DNA of 64,000 bases from Streptomyces amritsarensis (GCF_001953875.1 NZ_MQUR01000015.1:35148-99147); one strand, 5' to 3'. Shown: positions 18,067 through 26,720, numbered from the stretch's first letter. The notes: a model not told the origin generated them from the letters alone. Program-made: numbers and translations.

Positions 18067-18972
18067 TCAGCCCGCGGCCACGGTCAGCGGCGCCCAGCGG
18101 CGGGTCCAGTCACCGGGCAGTTCGGGGATGTCCCTGGCCATCACGGCGTTGAAGGCGACGGACTCCAAGCCGCGTTCCTTGAGCCACGCGAGCAGTTCCC
18201 CGTGCCGTACGTCGATGTCGGTGCGCAGTGCACGGTCCGTGCCCTCGGCGAGGGCGGTGATCAAGGCCTGGGCGGTTTCGGTGTCGCGGGCGATCAGCGG
18301 GCCGATGACATGGGTGTGCATATTGGGCCAGGCTGCGGCGTATCCGGTGAGCGTGCCGTCCCTCCCGCCGTCCTCGGCGACCAGCAATTGATCGGCGAAG
18401 GCGGGCAGCCGCGTGATCATGTGCGTGCGGTCCGCACCGAAGACTTCGGCGTCCAGGCGCAGGATCCGCGGGAGGTCTTCTGCGACCGCCCGCCGGACCT
18501 GTGTGCCGTGGGGGTCGGAAGGGCCTTCCTGACGGAAGGTGCCCACCAGCATCTCGGCGCGGCCCGTGGTCTTGAACCCGAGCTCTTCGTAGAGCGGGAG
18601 CCCATAGGGCGTGGCGTGGAGGGTGAGTGGCACGCCCTTGAGTACGTCGTTGCAGACATGGGTCATCAGGGCGCGCCCCAGACCCTGGCGGGCGTAGCGG
18701 TCGGCCACGAGGACCATGCCGATGGCGGCGAGTCCGGGGCCGGCGGGGAGGCTGCCGTACCGGGTGACGACGCACGCGGCGGCGAGCCCCCGGCCGTCCG
18801 GGGCATCGACGCCGAAGCCGTTGCCTGCTGCGAGCAGCAGCCCCCACTTGTGCTCCTCGCGGAGCCAGCCACGATCTTCGGACAGGTCGGCGCAGCGGCG
18901 GAGATCGTCCACGGTCAGCGCCCGGATCGGCAGATCGGTGATGTGTGGTGTCACCGGCCCAGACTGGATCAT
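18067..18972 (-). CDS. GNAT family N-acetyltransferase, probably two-domain
   Basis: A 301-residue protein. The N-terminal GNAT domain has AIGMVLVADRYARQGLGRALMTHV (about 83-106) and LYEELGFKTTGRAEM; the second half resembles a degenerate GNAT lobe ending in an SCP2-like or YitH-type C-terminal segment. Substrate unknown. It shares the promoter region at 18973-19105, which carries three parS sites, with the divergent HAD gene. Confidence 0.8.
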   Translation of the reverse strand: MIQSGPVTPHITDLPIRALTVDDLRRCADLSEDRGWLREEHKWGLLLAAGNGFGVDAPDGRGLAAACVVTRYGSLPAGPGLAAIGMVLVADRYARQGLGRALMTHVCNDVLKGVPLTLHATPYGLPLYEELGFKTTGRAEMLVGTFRQEGPSDPHGTQVRRAVAEDLPRILRLDAEVFGADRTHMITRLPAFADQLLVAEDGGRDGTLTGYAAAWPNMHTHVIGPLIARDTETAQALITALAEGTDRALRTDIDVRHGELLAWLKERGLESVAFNAVMARDIPELPGDWTRRWAPLTVAAG

Positions 18973-19006
18973 GGACTGGGAGCCGTCCAGAGGATTTGGG
19001 GTCGAT

Positions 19007-19020
19007 GTTTCACGTGAAAC
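19007..19020. other. parS: parS site 5
   Basis: Exact GTTTCACGTGAAAC, 35 bp upstream of the minus-strand GNAT start at 18972, inside a divergent promoter region. Confidence 0.93.
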
Positions 19021-19050
19021 ATGAGCGACGGGGCGGTCGTGCCGGTCGAT

Positions 19051-19064
19051 GTTTCACGTGAAAC
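19051..19064. other. parS: parS site 6
   Basis: Exact GTTTCACGTGAAAC, 19 bp from parS site 7 (start to start), the closest pair in the window. Confidence 0.93.
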
Positions 19065-19069
19065 ACGGT

Positions 19070-19083
19070 GTTTCACGTGAAAC
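19070..19083. other. parS: parS site 7
   Basis: Exact GTTTCACGTGAAAC. It covers the place where a -35 would sit for the TAGCCT -10-like element at 19092-19097 before the HAD gene. Confidence 0.93.
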
Positions 19084-19105
19084 CAACCCACTAGCCTCGA
19101 TGGCT

Positions 19106-19756
19106 ATGACGCGCCTGCACCTCTTCGACCTCGACGGAACGCTGATGTACGGCTCGGCGGCTCCGGTGGAGATCTCCCGCCAACTCGGGGTGGGTGCCGA
19201 GATCGCCCAGCTGGAGCGGTCCTTCGCCGCTCGTCAGATCGGGCCGCACCAGTTCTCGGTGGCGGTACACGCGTTGTGGGCCGAGCTGACGCCCGCGCAT
19301 GTCAGGGCGGCGTTCGACGGGGCGCCCTGGCTTGCGGGGATCCGGGACGTCTGGCAGGAGATCCGCCGGCGCGGCGAGTACTGCGCGGTGGTCTCCCTGT
19401 CGCCGTCCTTCTTCGTGGAGCTTCTGCTGGAGTGGGGCGCTCATGCCGCCCACGGGTCCGTCTTCCCGGAAGTGCCGTTCACCCGGCCGGTTGAGGAGGC
19501 CGGGATCCTGACTCCCGAGGGCAAGGTCATGGTGGCCGACCGGTTGTGCGAGCAGTTCGGCGTGACGCGCAGCGACTGCGTGGCGTACGGGGACTCGGGG
19601 ACCGATATCCACCTCTTCGAGGCGGTGTCCGTCTCGGTGGCGGTCAACGCGCGGCCGCACCTGGCCGCGCGTGCGACCCACGTATACCAGGGCCGGGATC
19701 TGCGGGAGGCATACCAGATCGTGGCGGTGGCACGCCCGGAAGTTGACGCATCTTAG
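19106..19756 (+). CDS. HAD superfamily hydrolase
   Basis: A 216-residue phosphatase-type HAD protein. Motif I DLDGTL is at residues 7-12, motif III lysine lies in EGKVMVADRL and motif IV is YGDSGTDIHLFEAV (about 172-185). The parS sites upstream can be read in frame as MFHVKHGVSRET, which is an artefact and not part of the protein. ATG 19106 is chosen because a TAGCCT -10-like hexamer ends 8 nt upstream, consistent with a leaderless or nearly leaderless mRNA; ATG 19100 is an alternative. Substrate unknown. Confidence 0.82.
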   Translation: MTRLHLFDLDGTLMYGSAAPVEISRQLGVGAEIAQLERSFAARQIGPHQFSVAVHALWAELTPAHVRAAFDGAPWLAGIRDVWQEIRRRGEYCAVVSLSPSFFVELLLEWGAHAAHGSVFPEVPFTRPVEEAGILTPEGKVMVADRLCEQFGVTRSDCVAYGDSGTDIHLFEAVSVSVAVNARPHLAARATHVYQGRDLREAYQIVAVARPEVDAS

Positions 19757-19897
19757 GAGGAAAGTGGGTTCGAAACGCGGATTTTCCGCGTTTCCCCGCA
19801 GGCCTCTGGGGCGGGTGGCACGCTGTGGAACCGGGAACCACGGATTCATGACCGTGGCGTGTGCAGACCGACCGAGATGCTCGAAGCGAGGCACCGC

Positions 19898-21085
19898 ATG
19901 GACGCTCCGCCCACCAGATCGGCCAGACGCGAAGCGGCCCGGATACCCTCCGAGGGCGGCGCGGCCGAGCCCTCACCGGATGCAGTACTCATCCGCCGGA
20001 CCCTCGCGGAGATCGCCCCGGTCGCCGACAAGGTGACCTCGTACTTCTACGCTCTGGTCTTCACCGGGCATCCGGAAGTACGGGGCATGTTCCCGGCAGC
20101 CATGGACACCCAGCGCGACCGACTGCTGAAGGCGCTCCTGACCGCCGCCGAGCACATCGACAACCCCGAAGTGCTCGCCCCCTACCTCTGCCGCCTCGGT
20201 ACCGGGCACCGCAAGTACGGCACGATGGCCGGTCACTACCCCGTGGTCGGCGAGGCCCTCGTCGGGGCGCTGGCCCGCTTCGCCACGCGGAGCTGGGGTC
20301 CGGAGACCGAGGCCGCGTGGGTGCGGGCGTACACCGCGATCTCCCAGATCATGATCGACGCCGCGGCGGAGGACGAGGTGAAGCGTCCCGCGTGGTGGCA
20401 CGCGGAGGTGGTCTCCCACGACCTGCGCACCCCGGACATCGCCGTGCTGACCGTCCGCCCCGACCAGCCGTACCCCTTCCTGGCCGGCCAGTACGCGAGC
20501 CTGGAGACCCCGTGGTGGCCGCGGGTGTGGCGGCACTACTCCTTTGCTTCGGCCCCGCGGGCCGACGGACTGCTCACCTTCCATGTCAAGGCAGTCCCCG
20601 CGGGCTGGGTCTCCAACGCGCTGGTACGCCACGCCCGCCCCGGGGACGTCCTGCGCCTGGGGCCGCCGGCCGGGTCGATGGTGGTGGACCACACCACGGA
20701 CAACGGGATGCTGTGCCTGGGCGGGGGCACCGGTATCGCCCCGATCAAGGCGCTGATCGAGGATGTGGCCGGACACGGGGAGCGGCGGCCCGTGGAGGTG
20801 TTCTTCGGGGCGCGCAGCGACAGCGACCTGTACGACAAGGACACCCTGCTGGGGCTGCAGCGCTCGCACCCGTGGCTCTCGGTCCGGCCGGTGGTCGGGG
20901 ACGGGCTGGCGGGACAGCTGCCGCACGCCGTGGGCGAGCACGGGCCGTGGAGCTCGTACGACGCGTTCATCTCCGGCCCGCCCGCGATGATCCGCAGCGG
21001 GGTCGACGAACTGCTGCGCATCGGAATCCCCGGCGAGCGGATCCGGCACGACGCGGTCGAGGAACTGGTGGGCATCGCCGGGTGA
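19898..21085 (+). CDS. Flavohemoprotein (globin plus FAD/NAD reductase)
   Basis: A 395-residue nitric-oxide dioxygenase-like protein. A globin domain (about 28-160) has the proximal histidine H104, set 10 residues before the HYP motif as in Hmp; an FAD-binding barrel has RHYS (212-215) and a NAD domain has CLGGGTGIAPIKALIEDV. It probably detoxifies NO or has related oxygen chemistry. ATG 19898 follows GAGG at about 8 nt; two upstream ATGs are less supported. It converges on a Nudix gene. Confidence 0.88.
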   Translation: MDAPPTRSARREAARIPSEGGAAEPSPDAVLIRRTLAEIAPVADKVTSYFYALVFTGHPEVRGMFPAAMDTQRDRLLKALLTAAEHIDNPEVLAPYLCRLGTGHRKYGTMAGHYPVVGEALVGALARFATRSWGPETEAAWVRAYTAISQIMIDAAAEDEVKRPAWWHAEVVSHDLRTPDIAVLTVRPDQPYPFLAGQYASLETPWWPRVWRHYSFASAPRADGLLTFHVKAVPAGWVSNALVRHARPGDVLRLGPPAGSMVVDHTTDNGMLCLGGGTGIAPIKALIEDVAGHGERRPVEVFFGARSDSDLYDKDTLLGLQRSHPWLSVRPVVGDGLAGQLPHAVGEHGPWSSYDAFISGPPAMIRSGVDELLRIGIPGERIRHDAVEELVGIAG

Positions 21086-21148
21086 GACCGGCGGGCACGG
21101 CCGGTCCGGGACCGGCGGCAGCCCACCGGACCCGGACCGCGAGGGGCC

Positions 21149-21628
21149 TCAGCCCAGATCGGGCGCGTGCATGGCGCGCACGCCCTCGATGTTGCCGTCC
21201 AGGTAGTGCCGCAGCGACAGCGGGACGAGGTGGACCGCGGCGATGCCCACCCGGCTGAAGGGCACGCGGACGATCTCGTACTCGCCCTCGGGCTCGTCGA
21301 CCTCGGGGCCGTGCCGGAGGCCGGGGTCCATGGATTCGAGACGGCAGACGAAGAAGTGCTGCACCTTCACGCCGGTCACCCCGCCGCCGGCGATGTGTTC
21401 GACGGTGTCGACGAAGCAGGGCACAACATCGGTGATCTTCGCGCCGAGTTCCTCGTGGACCTCTCGGTGGAGGGCGTCGACGACGGTGGCGTCCGAGGAC
21501 TCCACTCCCCCGCCGGGGGTGACCCAGTACGGGTCGACGCCGGGCTTGGTGCGCTTGATGAGGATCAGGTCGTCACCGTCGAGCAGGATCGCGCGAGCGG
21601 TGCGTTTGACCACGGGACGTTCGGTCAT
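21149..21628 (-). CDS. Nudix hydrolase
   Basis: A 159-residue Nudix protein. The box GGGVESSDATVVDALHREV HEELGAKI (about 37-64) carries the conserved REVHEELG core with a slightly lengthened lead. It would hydrolyse a nucleoside diphosphate derivative, identity unknown. ATG 21628 (MTERPVVKRT) is preferred over an upstream start within a less conserved stretch. It ends 63 bp from the convergent flavohemoprotein gene. Confidence 0.87.
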   Translation of the reverse strand: MTERPVVKRTARAILLDGDDLILIKRTKPGVDPYWVTPGGGVESSDATVVDALHREVHEELGAKITDVVPCFVDTVEHIAGGGVTGVKVQHFFVCRLESMDPGLRHGPEVDEPEGEYEIVRVPFSRVGIAAVHLVPLSLRHYLDGNIEGVRAMHAPDLG

Positions 21629-21688
21629 GGGAGAAGAGTGGCCCGCCGCTCCGCTTCTGAAACGCGCCACGGGCCGGAAACAGGGGGC

Positions 21689-22594
21689 TCACCAGTGCAC
21701 GGCGGCATCCAGCAGCCGCTCGCGGGCGCGGGCGAGGTGGGCGAGGGAGGGGCTCCCCGTCCGCAGCACCAGGAACCAGGTGCGCAGCGGTGGTACGGCA
21801 GGCTCGGCCACGGCGGTGATCCGGCCGCTGTCGAGGGCGTCCTGGCACAGGTAGCGGGGCAGCACGGCGAGCCCCGCGCCCGCCATGACGCATTCCAGTA
21901 CGCCGCGCAGGTCGGGTGCGACCACGGTGGCGGCGAGGGACCTGGCGTCCGGCAGGGTGTCGAAGACGGCGCTCCAGTACCGGGTGACGAGCGGCAGGGT
22001 CTCGTGGACCTCGACCAGCGGGATGCCCTCCAGCGCTGCGGGGCCGTCGTCCCGCAGCCGGTCCGTGTCGACGAGGGCGGCCCAGTAGGGCGCTGCGACC
22101 AGCACGTGCTCCTCGTCGCACAGGGCGGTCGCCGTGAAGGGCCCGCCGCGGGGCCGGGCGGTGGTGACGACGAGGTCGTGGTGGCCGGCGGCGAGCCCGT
22201 CGAGGACGGTCGCGGAGTCGCTCTGCAGGGTGGCGCGCAGGGTGTGGCCCTGGCCCACGAGGGGCGCGAGGGCGGGAAGCACCCGCAGCGACAGGAACTC
22301 GGCGGGCCCCGCGACGTGGAGGGACCGCAGCCCGCCCGCGTCCTCCCGCTCGGACTCGGTGATCCGGAGCAGGGCGTCGAGGTGCGGGGCGGCCTTGTGG
22401 GCGAGTTCGTCGCCGACGGCGGTGGGAGTGACCCCGCGGGCCCGGCGGTGGAACAGCGGCCGCCCCAACTGGCGCTCCAGCGTGCGGATCTGCGAGGTCA
22501 CGGCGGGCTGGGACAGCCCGAGGAGGGCGGCGGCGCGCGTGAACGAGCCCGCCCGGTGAACGGTGACGAAGGTGCGCAGCAGGGCCAGATCCAT
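21689..22594 (-). CDS. LysR family transcriptional regulator
   Basis: A 301-residue regulator with an N-terminal helix-turn-helix (MDLALLRTFVTVHRAGSFTRAAALLGLSQPAVTSQIRTLE, residues 1-40) and a C-terminal effector-binding domain. ATG 22594 has GAGAGGTG 7 nt upstream. It is transcribed in the same direction as the Nudix gene 60 nt downstream. Target genes are not evident, since no divergent gene is present; the cystathionine-type gene upstream runs on the same strand. Confidence 0.9.
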   Translation of the reverse strand: MDLALLRTFVTVHRAGSFTRAAALLGLSQPAVTSQIRTLERQLGRPLFHRRARGVTPTAVGDELAHKAAPHLDALLRITESEREDAGGLRSLHVAGPAEFLSLRVLPALAPLVGQGHTLRATLQSDSATVLDGLAAGHHDLVVTTARPRGGPFTATALCDEEHVLVAAPYWAALVDTDRLRDDGPAALEGIPLVEVHETLPLVTRYWSAVFDTLPDARSLAATVVAPDLRGVLECVMAGAGLAVLPRYLCQDALDSGRITAVAEPAVPPLRTWFLVLRTGSPSLAHLARARERLLDAAVHW

Positions 22595-22662
22595 CGCGAC
22601 ACCTCTCGGTGGGGGCCTACAACTATAAATATGCAGATAGGCCCCTGTCGCTACCGTGATTG

Positions 22663-22679
22663 GACTCTGACGCAGAGTC
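22663..22679. promoter_or_regulatory. Inverted repeat upstream of the LysR gene
   Basis: GACTCTG-ACG-CAGAGTC, 7-bp perfect arms, 69 bp upstream of the LysR start. It could be an operator for the regulator itself; alternatively a weak hairpin. Confidence 0.35.
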
Positions 22680-22719
22680 AACTAGCCTTGTCGCGTGGTT
22701 CTTCGCGCGCGGAACCCGG

Positions 22720-22756
22720 GGCGGTCCGAGCCACTAGGGGGGAGGCTCGGACCGCC
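22720..22756 (-). terminator. Terminator after the PLP-dependent sulfur enzyme
   Basis: 13-bp perfect stem (22720-22732 and 22744-22756) with an 11-nt loop, 14 nt past the stop at 22770 on the minus strand. Confidence 0.8.
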
Positions 22757-22769
22757 TTCCACCTCGTGT

Positions 22770-23939
22770 TCAGCGGTCGACTCCGGCCGGGTCGAGGGCA
22801 CGGTCGAGTGCCCGCAGGACGTCCGCGACCAGGTCCTCGGTGTCCTCGGCTCCCGCGGAGAAGCGGATGAAGCCCTCGGGTACGGCGTCGCCGCCCCACC
22901 GTCCGCGCCGCTCGGCCGTGGACCGTACGCCACCGAAACTCGTGGCGTCCTCGACCAGGCGCAGGGCGGCCATGAACCGCTCCGCGTGGGCCCGGCCGGG
23001 CAGGGTGAAGGAGACCACCGAGCCGAAGCCGCGCATCTGGCGGGCGGCGGTCTTGTGGGAGGGGTCCATGGTCAGCCCCGGGTAGCGCACCCCGCTCACC
23101 TCGCGGCGGTCGCCCAGCGCCTCCGCGACGGCCTGGGCGTTGGCCCACTGGCGCTGGGCGCGCAGCTGGATCGTGGCCAGCGATCGGTGGGCGAGCCAGG
23201 CCTCCATGGGCCCGGGGATCGCGCCGACGATCTTGCGCCACCCCCTGACGCGGGCCGCGAGTTCGGGGTCGCGGCACACGACGTACCCGAGCAGCAGGTC
23301 GCCGTGGCCGGTGAGGCCCTTGGTGCCGCTCGCCACGGAGAAGTCCGCCCCGAGCTCCAGGGGCCGCTGTCCGAGTGGCGTGGCGAGGGTGTTGTCCACG
23401 GCGACCAGGGTCCCGCCGGCGTGGGCGGCCTCCGCGAGACGCCGTACGTCGCACACGTCGAGCCCGGGATTGGACGGCGTCTCGATCCACAGCATCCGGG
23501 CCCCGTCGAGGACCTCGAGCTGGGCGTCCGCGCCGGTGGGCGCGGTGCGGACGTGGATCCCGTAGGCCTCCAGCTGTTCGCGCAGGAGGGGCAGCGCCTG
23601 GTAGCCGTCGTCGGGCAGGACGACGGTGTCGCCGGTGCGGGCCTGGGAGAGCAGGACGGCGGCGATCGCCGCCATGCCGGAGGCGAAGACGACGGTGTGC
23701 ACGTCCTGGCCGGGGGCCTCCAGCTCTCCGATCGCCCGTTCCAGCAGGGTCCAGGTCGGATTGGTGTCGCGGCCGTAGGCGTACGGGCCCTCGACGTCTC
23801 CGGGGAGGTGGAAGTGGGCGGCGAAGACCGGCCCCGGCAGGGGCGGTTCGTTCTTGACGACCTCGGGCAGGCCGGCGCGCACGGCGCGGGTGCCGTCGCC
23901 GATCGGCTCGCCGGGGCCTTCGGGGTAGTGCTCGTTCAC
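22770..23939 (-). CDS. Cystathionine gamma-lyase/synthase-type PLP enzyme
   Basis: A 389-residue member of the Cys/Met metabolism PLP family. Visible motifs are PYAYGRDTNPTW (tetramer/substrate region), VVFASGMAAIAAV, LWIETPSNPG and the PLP-lysine segment SVASGTKGLTGHGDLLLG. It cleaves or forms cystathionine or related thioethers. The GTG at 23939 overlaps the TGA of the phosphatase gene upstream as GTGA, so translation is probably coupled. Last gene of a three-gene minus-strand operon that begins at 24819. Confidence 0.88.
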   Translation of the reverse strand: MNEHYPEGPGEPIGDGTRAVRAGLPEVVKNEPPLPGPVFAAHFHLPGDVEGPYAYGRDTNPTWTLLERAIGELEAPGQDVHTVVFASGMAAIAAVLLSQARTGDTVVLPDDGYQALPLLREQLEAYGIHVRTAPTGADAQLEVLDGARMLWIETPSNPGLDVCDVRRLAEAAHAGGTLVAVDNTLATPLGQRPLELGADFSVASGTKGLTGHGDLLLGYVVCRDPELAARVRGWRKIVGAIPGPMEAWLAHRSLATIQLRAQRQWANAQAVAEALGDRREVSGVRYPGLTMDPSHKTAARQMRGFGSVVSFTLPGRAHAERFMAALRLVEDATSFGGVRSTAERRGRWGGDAVPEGFIRFSAGAEDTEDLVADVLRALDRALDPAGVDR

Positions 23940-24427
23940 GGGGTGTGCTCCTTCATCGCCTCGCGTACGGCGTCCAGCAGTCCGGGGCTCGCCGCCTCGA
24001 CGAGCTCCAGGCACTCCTCGAAGCCGTCGAGCGACCCGTAGTAGGGGTCCGGCACGTCGTGCTGACCGGCCGGGGCCGCCGGATCGTAGGACCGCAGCAG
24101 GCGGACCTTCGCGGCGTCCTGCGCAGTGGGTGCGAGGGCCCGCAGGTCGCGCAGGTGCCCGGCGTCGAGCGCGATGACGAGGTCCAGGCGGGAGAACCAG
24201 GAGGAGCGGAACTGCCGGGCGCGGTGGTCCTGGGTGTAACCGGCGGCCTCCAGGACGGAGACGGTGCGCGGGTCGGCACCGTCGCCCTCGTGCCAGCCGC
24301 CCGTCCCGGCGCTGTCCACCTCGACGAGGGCGCCGAGGCCGGCCCGTGCCACATGGGCGCGGAAGACGGACTCGGCCATGGGGGAGCGGCATATGTTGCC
24401 CGTGCAGACGAAGCAGACGCGGTACAT
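23936..24427 (-). CDS. Low-molecular-weight protein-tyrosine phosphatase
   Basis: A 163-residue phosphatase with the signature CTGNICRS (nucleophile C8, R14) and the general acid D127 in DPYYG, so all catalytic residues are present. It would dephosphorylate phosphotyrosine in proteins. It lies 11 nt after the holin-like gene and overlaps the next gene by 4 nt. It differs from the ptpA locus known elsewhere in Streptomyces, so no symbol is given. Confidence 0.92.
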   Translation of the reverse strand: MYRVCFVCTGNICRSPMAESVFRAHVARAGLGALVEVDSAGTGGWHEGDGADPRTVSVLEAAGYTQDHRARQFRSSWFSRLDLVIALDAGHLRDLRALAPTAQDAAKVRLLRSYDPAAPAGQHDVPDPYYGSLDGFEECLELVEAASPGLLDAVREAMKEHTP

Positions 24428-24438
24428 GTGCAGCCCGG

Positions 24439-24819
24439 TCAGTCGTTGTCGGGAAGGACCAGGTTGGCGGCCCAGGAGACGATGGAGATGATCAGGCCGC
24501 CGATCAGCGCCGACCAGAAGTTGTCCACGTGGAAGCTCAGGTCGAACTGGTCGGCCAGCCACGAGGTCAGCAGCAGCATCAGCGCGTTCACGACGAGGGT
24601 GAACAGGCCGAGCGTGAGGATGAACAGCGGCAGCGACAGCAGCTTCACCAGGGGCTTGACGATGAGGTTGACCAGGCCGAAGAGCAGGGCGACCAGGATC
24701 AGGGTCAGTGTCCGGCGGCCCATCGTGCTGCCGTCGTCCAGGGTGATGCCGGCAACCAGCCAGATGGCCACGGCCAGGGCCGCCGCGTTGGCGAGCGTCT
24801 TGACTACGAAATTCGTCAT
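24439..24819 (-). CDS. Phage-holin-family membrane protein
   Basis: A 126-residue protein with four hydrophobic segments: NAAALAVAIWLVAGI, TLTLILVALLFGLVNLIV, LFILTLGLFTLVVNALMLLLTSWL and ALIGGLIISIVSWAANLVL. It matches the chromosomal holin-like family (YvlD/phage_holin_4_2), which is not phage-derived here. ATG 24819 is chosen because conserved family proteins begin at MTNFVVKTLANAAAL. First gene of the operon with the phosphatase and PLP enzyme. Confidence 0.85.
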   Translation of the reverse strand: MTNFVVKTLANAAALAVAIWLVAGITLDDGSTMGRRTLTLILVALLFGLVNLIVKPLVKLLSLPLFILTLGLFTLVVNALMLLLTSWLADQFDLSFHVDNFWSALIGGLIISIVSWAANLVLPDND

Positions 24820-24908
24820 GTGTCTGATCGTGGCAGAGAAGATCCCGGTGGGACATCCGCAGATCAGCGGATGCGAGGGAACGATCGAGTACAAGGGGCA
24901 CAACGACG

Positions 24909-25226
24909 ATGAAAGCCTTCCGGCTTGACGAGCTCGAAGCGGAGCGGGCCGCCAACGACGGCGCCTATCTGCAGTTCCTGCGCGAGCGGAACATGTCGGT
25001 CGGGCTGTACGCGCTCGACGCCGGCCAGATCGATCCGCAGCGGCCGCACGGTCAGGACGAGGTGTACTTCGTCGTCAGCGGGAGGGCCGCGATCACGGTC
25101 GGGGAGGAGACCACCACCGTGGCGCGCGGCAGCGTCGTCTACGTGCCGGCGGGCGTCCCGCACAAGTTCCACCACATCACCGAGGACCTGAAGGTGATGG
25201 TGGTGTTCTCCCCGCCGGAGGGCTGA
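24909..25226 (+). CDS. Cupin domain protein
   Basis: A 105-residue single cupin barrel. Cupin motif 1 is about 46-66 (PHGQDEVYFVVSGRAAITVG) with metal-ligand His and Glu, and motif 2 is PAGVPHKFHH (about 80-89). Both metal-binding motifs are present. Function not assigned. It diverges from the holin-like operon. Confidence 0.85.
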   Translation: MKAFRLDELEAERAANDGAYLQFLRERNMSVGLYALDAGQIDPQRPHGQDEVYFVVSGRAAITVGEETTTVARGSVVYVPAGVPHKFHHITEDLKVMVVFSPPEG

Positions 25227-25373
25227 GCGGCCCGGGTGAGGGTCGCGCCCCTGCTCCCCCTAAGGGGCGGATCAGGGGACTGCGAGGGCTCGCGGGCCCC
25301 GATCGGGGCCCGCGGACTCCTAGCATCGAAAGCAGGAAGTCACGGACGGGAAGACCAGGAAGAGGTCGAGGAC

Positions 25374-25601
25374 ATGAACGGGATCCGGGAGATATTCGCA
25401 GGCATGCCCTGGTGGGTGAAGTGGGTCGCCGTTCCGCTGCTGGCGCTGTTCGTGTTCGGCGGTGTCATCACCAGCATCCTGGGCGCGCTGATCTCGTTCG
25501 CCTTCAAGCTGCTGCTCTTCGTCGGCCTCGTCGGCGGTCTGATCTTCGCCGTGAAGAAGCTCGGCGGCGGACGTTCGAAGTCCTCCTCCACCGAGTGGTA
25601 G
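25374..25601 (+). CDS. Small membrane protein (DUF5326-like)
   Basis: A 75-residue protein with two hydrophobic helices (WVKWVAVPLLALFVFGGVI and ISFAFKLLLFVGLVGGLIF) and a basic, Ser-rich tail. ATG 25374 has AGAGGTCGAGG just upstream. It resembles the Streptomyces family DUF5326 of unknown function. A 10-bp stem at 25616-25647 follows. Confidence 0.75.
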   Translation: MNGIREIFAGMPWWVKWVAVPLLALFVFGGVITSILGALISFAFKLLLFVGLVGGLIFAVKKLGGGRSKSSSTEW

Positions 25602-25615
25602 GTGACGGGCGGGGG

Positions 25616-25647
25616 CGGTTCCCTCGTTAACCCAGCTGAGGGAACCG
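25616..25647 (+). terminator. Terminator after the DUF5326-like gene
   Basis: 10-bp inverted repeat CGGTTCCCTC/GAGGGAACCG around a 12-nt loop, 14 nt past the stop. Confidence 0.65.
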
Positions 25648-25876
25648 GACGCCCTGAACCGCTCACAGCCCCGGAATCGGTGGATAGAGTCGCGAACTGT
25701 GCCGTTCCTGGGCACGAGAGCCGGCGGCACCGCCTGACCTGTGGTGACGCCGACGACCCGCCGAGCGCGACCCCCAGGACCCGGCATGAGCGGGGGCGGC
25801 CCCCGCGGGGCGGGCCACCCCTGAAGGCCCGCCGCCACGCCTGGGGGTGAGCTTGTCTCCGGTCCACAATGCGGGT

Positions 25877-26623
25877 GTGCCGACACTGATCGGTTCGGTG
25901 CAGAGGGCGCTGAGGCTGCTCGAAGCCGCGGGATCCCACAGCGGGGGAGCCCCGGCGAAGCAGCTGGCGCGTGAGGCCGGGCTCCCGCTTCCCACCGCCT
26001 ACCACCTGCTGCGCACCCTGACGCACGAGGGCTATCTGCGCAGAGAGGGCGGAGTCTTCGTACTCGGTGCCGCGGCCGGCAGGCTGGCCGGCGGGGGCCT
26101 CCAGCAGAAACGTCGCACCATGATCCGCGACTCGCTCGCGCACTTCCGCGACGCGGTCGGGGCGCCCGTCTACTTCGCGGTCTACCGCGAGGGTGAAATC
26201 GAGGTCGTGGGTGTCTCGGACACCCCGGGCAGTCCGGCGTGCGAGGAGTGGGCCGACTTCCGTGCGACGGGATTCGCGCATGCGATCGGGCAGTGCCTGC
26301 TCGGCCAGCTCGACGAGAGCGGGCGCAGGGACTATTACGACCGCCATCCGGTAGAGGCCATCACCCCTTATACCGTGCGTGATCTGCGCGCGCTGGAGAA
26401 CCGGATCGGGGCCCTGGGGCGAATGCAGCCTGTAATCGAACGGCAGGAATATGCCTTGGGCACGGTCTGTGCCGCCATCCCCATCACCGCCGGAGATACG
26501 GCCGCCACGATGGCCATTTCTTTGCCCCTGCACCAGGAAGATCGATTGCTGTATGTAGTCGATCGGCTACGGAGTGAAGTAGGCGCGCTGTTGAGCACCC
26601 TCTCGTTCTCTATCAGTATCTGA
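25877..26623 (+). CDS. ssgR: IclR-type sporulation regulator SsgR
   Basis: A 248-residue IclR protein: winged helix (SVQRALRLLEAAG...LPLPTAYHLLRTLTHEGYL) then the IclR effector domain. It immediately precedes ssgA, the arrangement of ssgR-ssgA in which SsgR activates ssgA for sporulation septation. GTG 25877 is preferred because CACAAT at 25865-25870 is spaced like a -10 for a leaderless mRNA; GTG 25847 would add ten residues. The 3' third has noticeably lower GC than its neighbours, visible in codons such as GTA and TTG. Confidence 0.9.
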   Translation: MPTLIGSVQRALRLLEAAGSHSGGAPAKQLAREAGLPLPTAYHLLRTLTHEGYLRREGGVFVLGAAAGRLAGGGLQQKRRTMIRDSLAHFRDAVGAPVYFAVYREGEIEVVGVSDTPGSPACEEWADFRATGFAHAIGQCLLGQLDESGRRDYYDRHPVEAITPYTVRDLRALENRIGALGRMQPVIERQEYALGTVCAAIPITAGDTAATMAISLPLHQEDRLLYVVDRLRSEVGALLSTLSFSISI

Positions 26624-26659
26624 AAACTCACTCCTTGTGATCCGCATGCGCTTCCACCA

Positions 26660-26672
26660 CTCTTGTCAAGAG
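26660..26672. promoter_or_regulatory. Palindrome in the ssgA promoter region, candidate SsgR operator
   Basis: CTCTTG-T-CAAGAG, a perfect 13-bp palindrome in the 97-bp ssgR-ssgA spacer. SsgR is known to activate ssgA; this site is an inference by position. Confidence 0.45.
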
Positions 26673-26720
26673 GGCCCTGGGGGATCATTCCTGGCCACTT
26701 CCACTACAGCGGGGTAGGCA

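Noticed and set aside
19049..19105. In-frame N-terminal extension MFHVKHGVSRET of the HAD protein
   Set aside because: It is just translation of two parS sites; the DLDGTL motif and -10-like element support ATG 19106.
24439..24819. Prophage remnant suggested by the holin-family match
   Set aside because: No other phage gene nearby; chromosomal holin-like proteins are common in Streptomyces.
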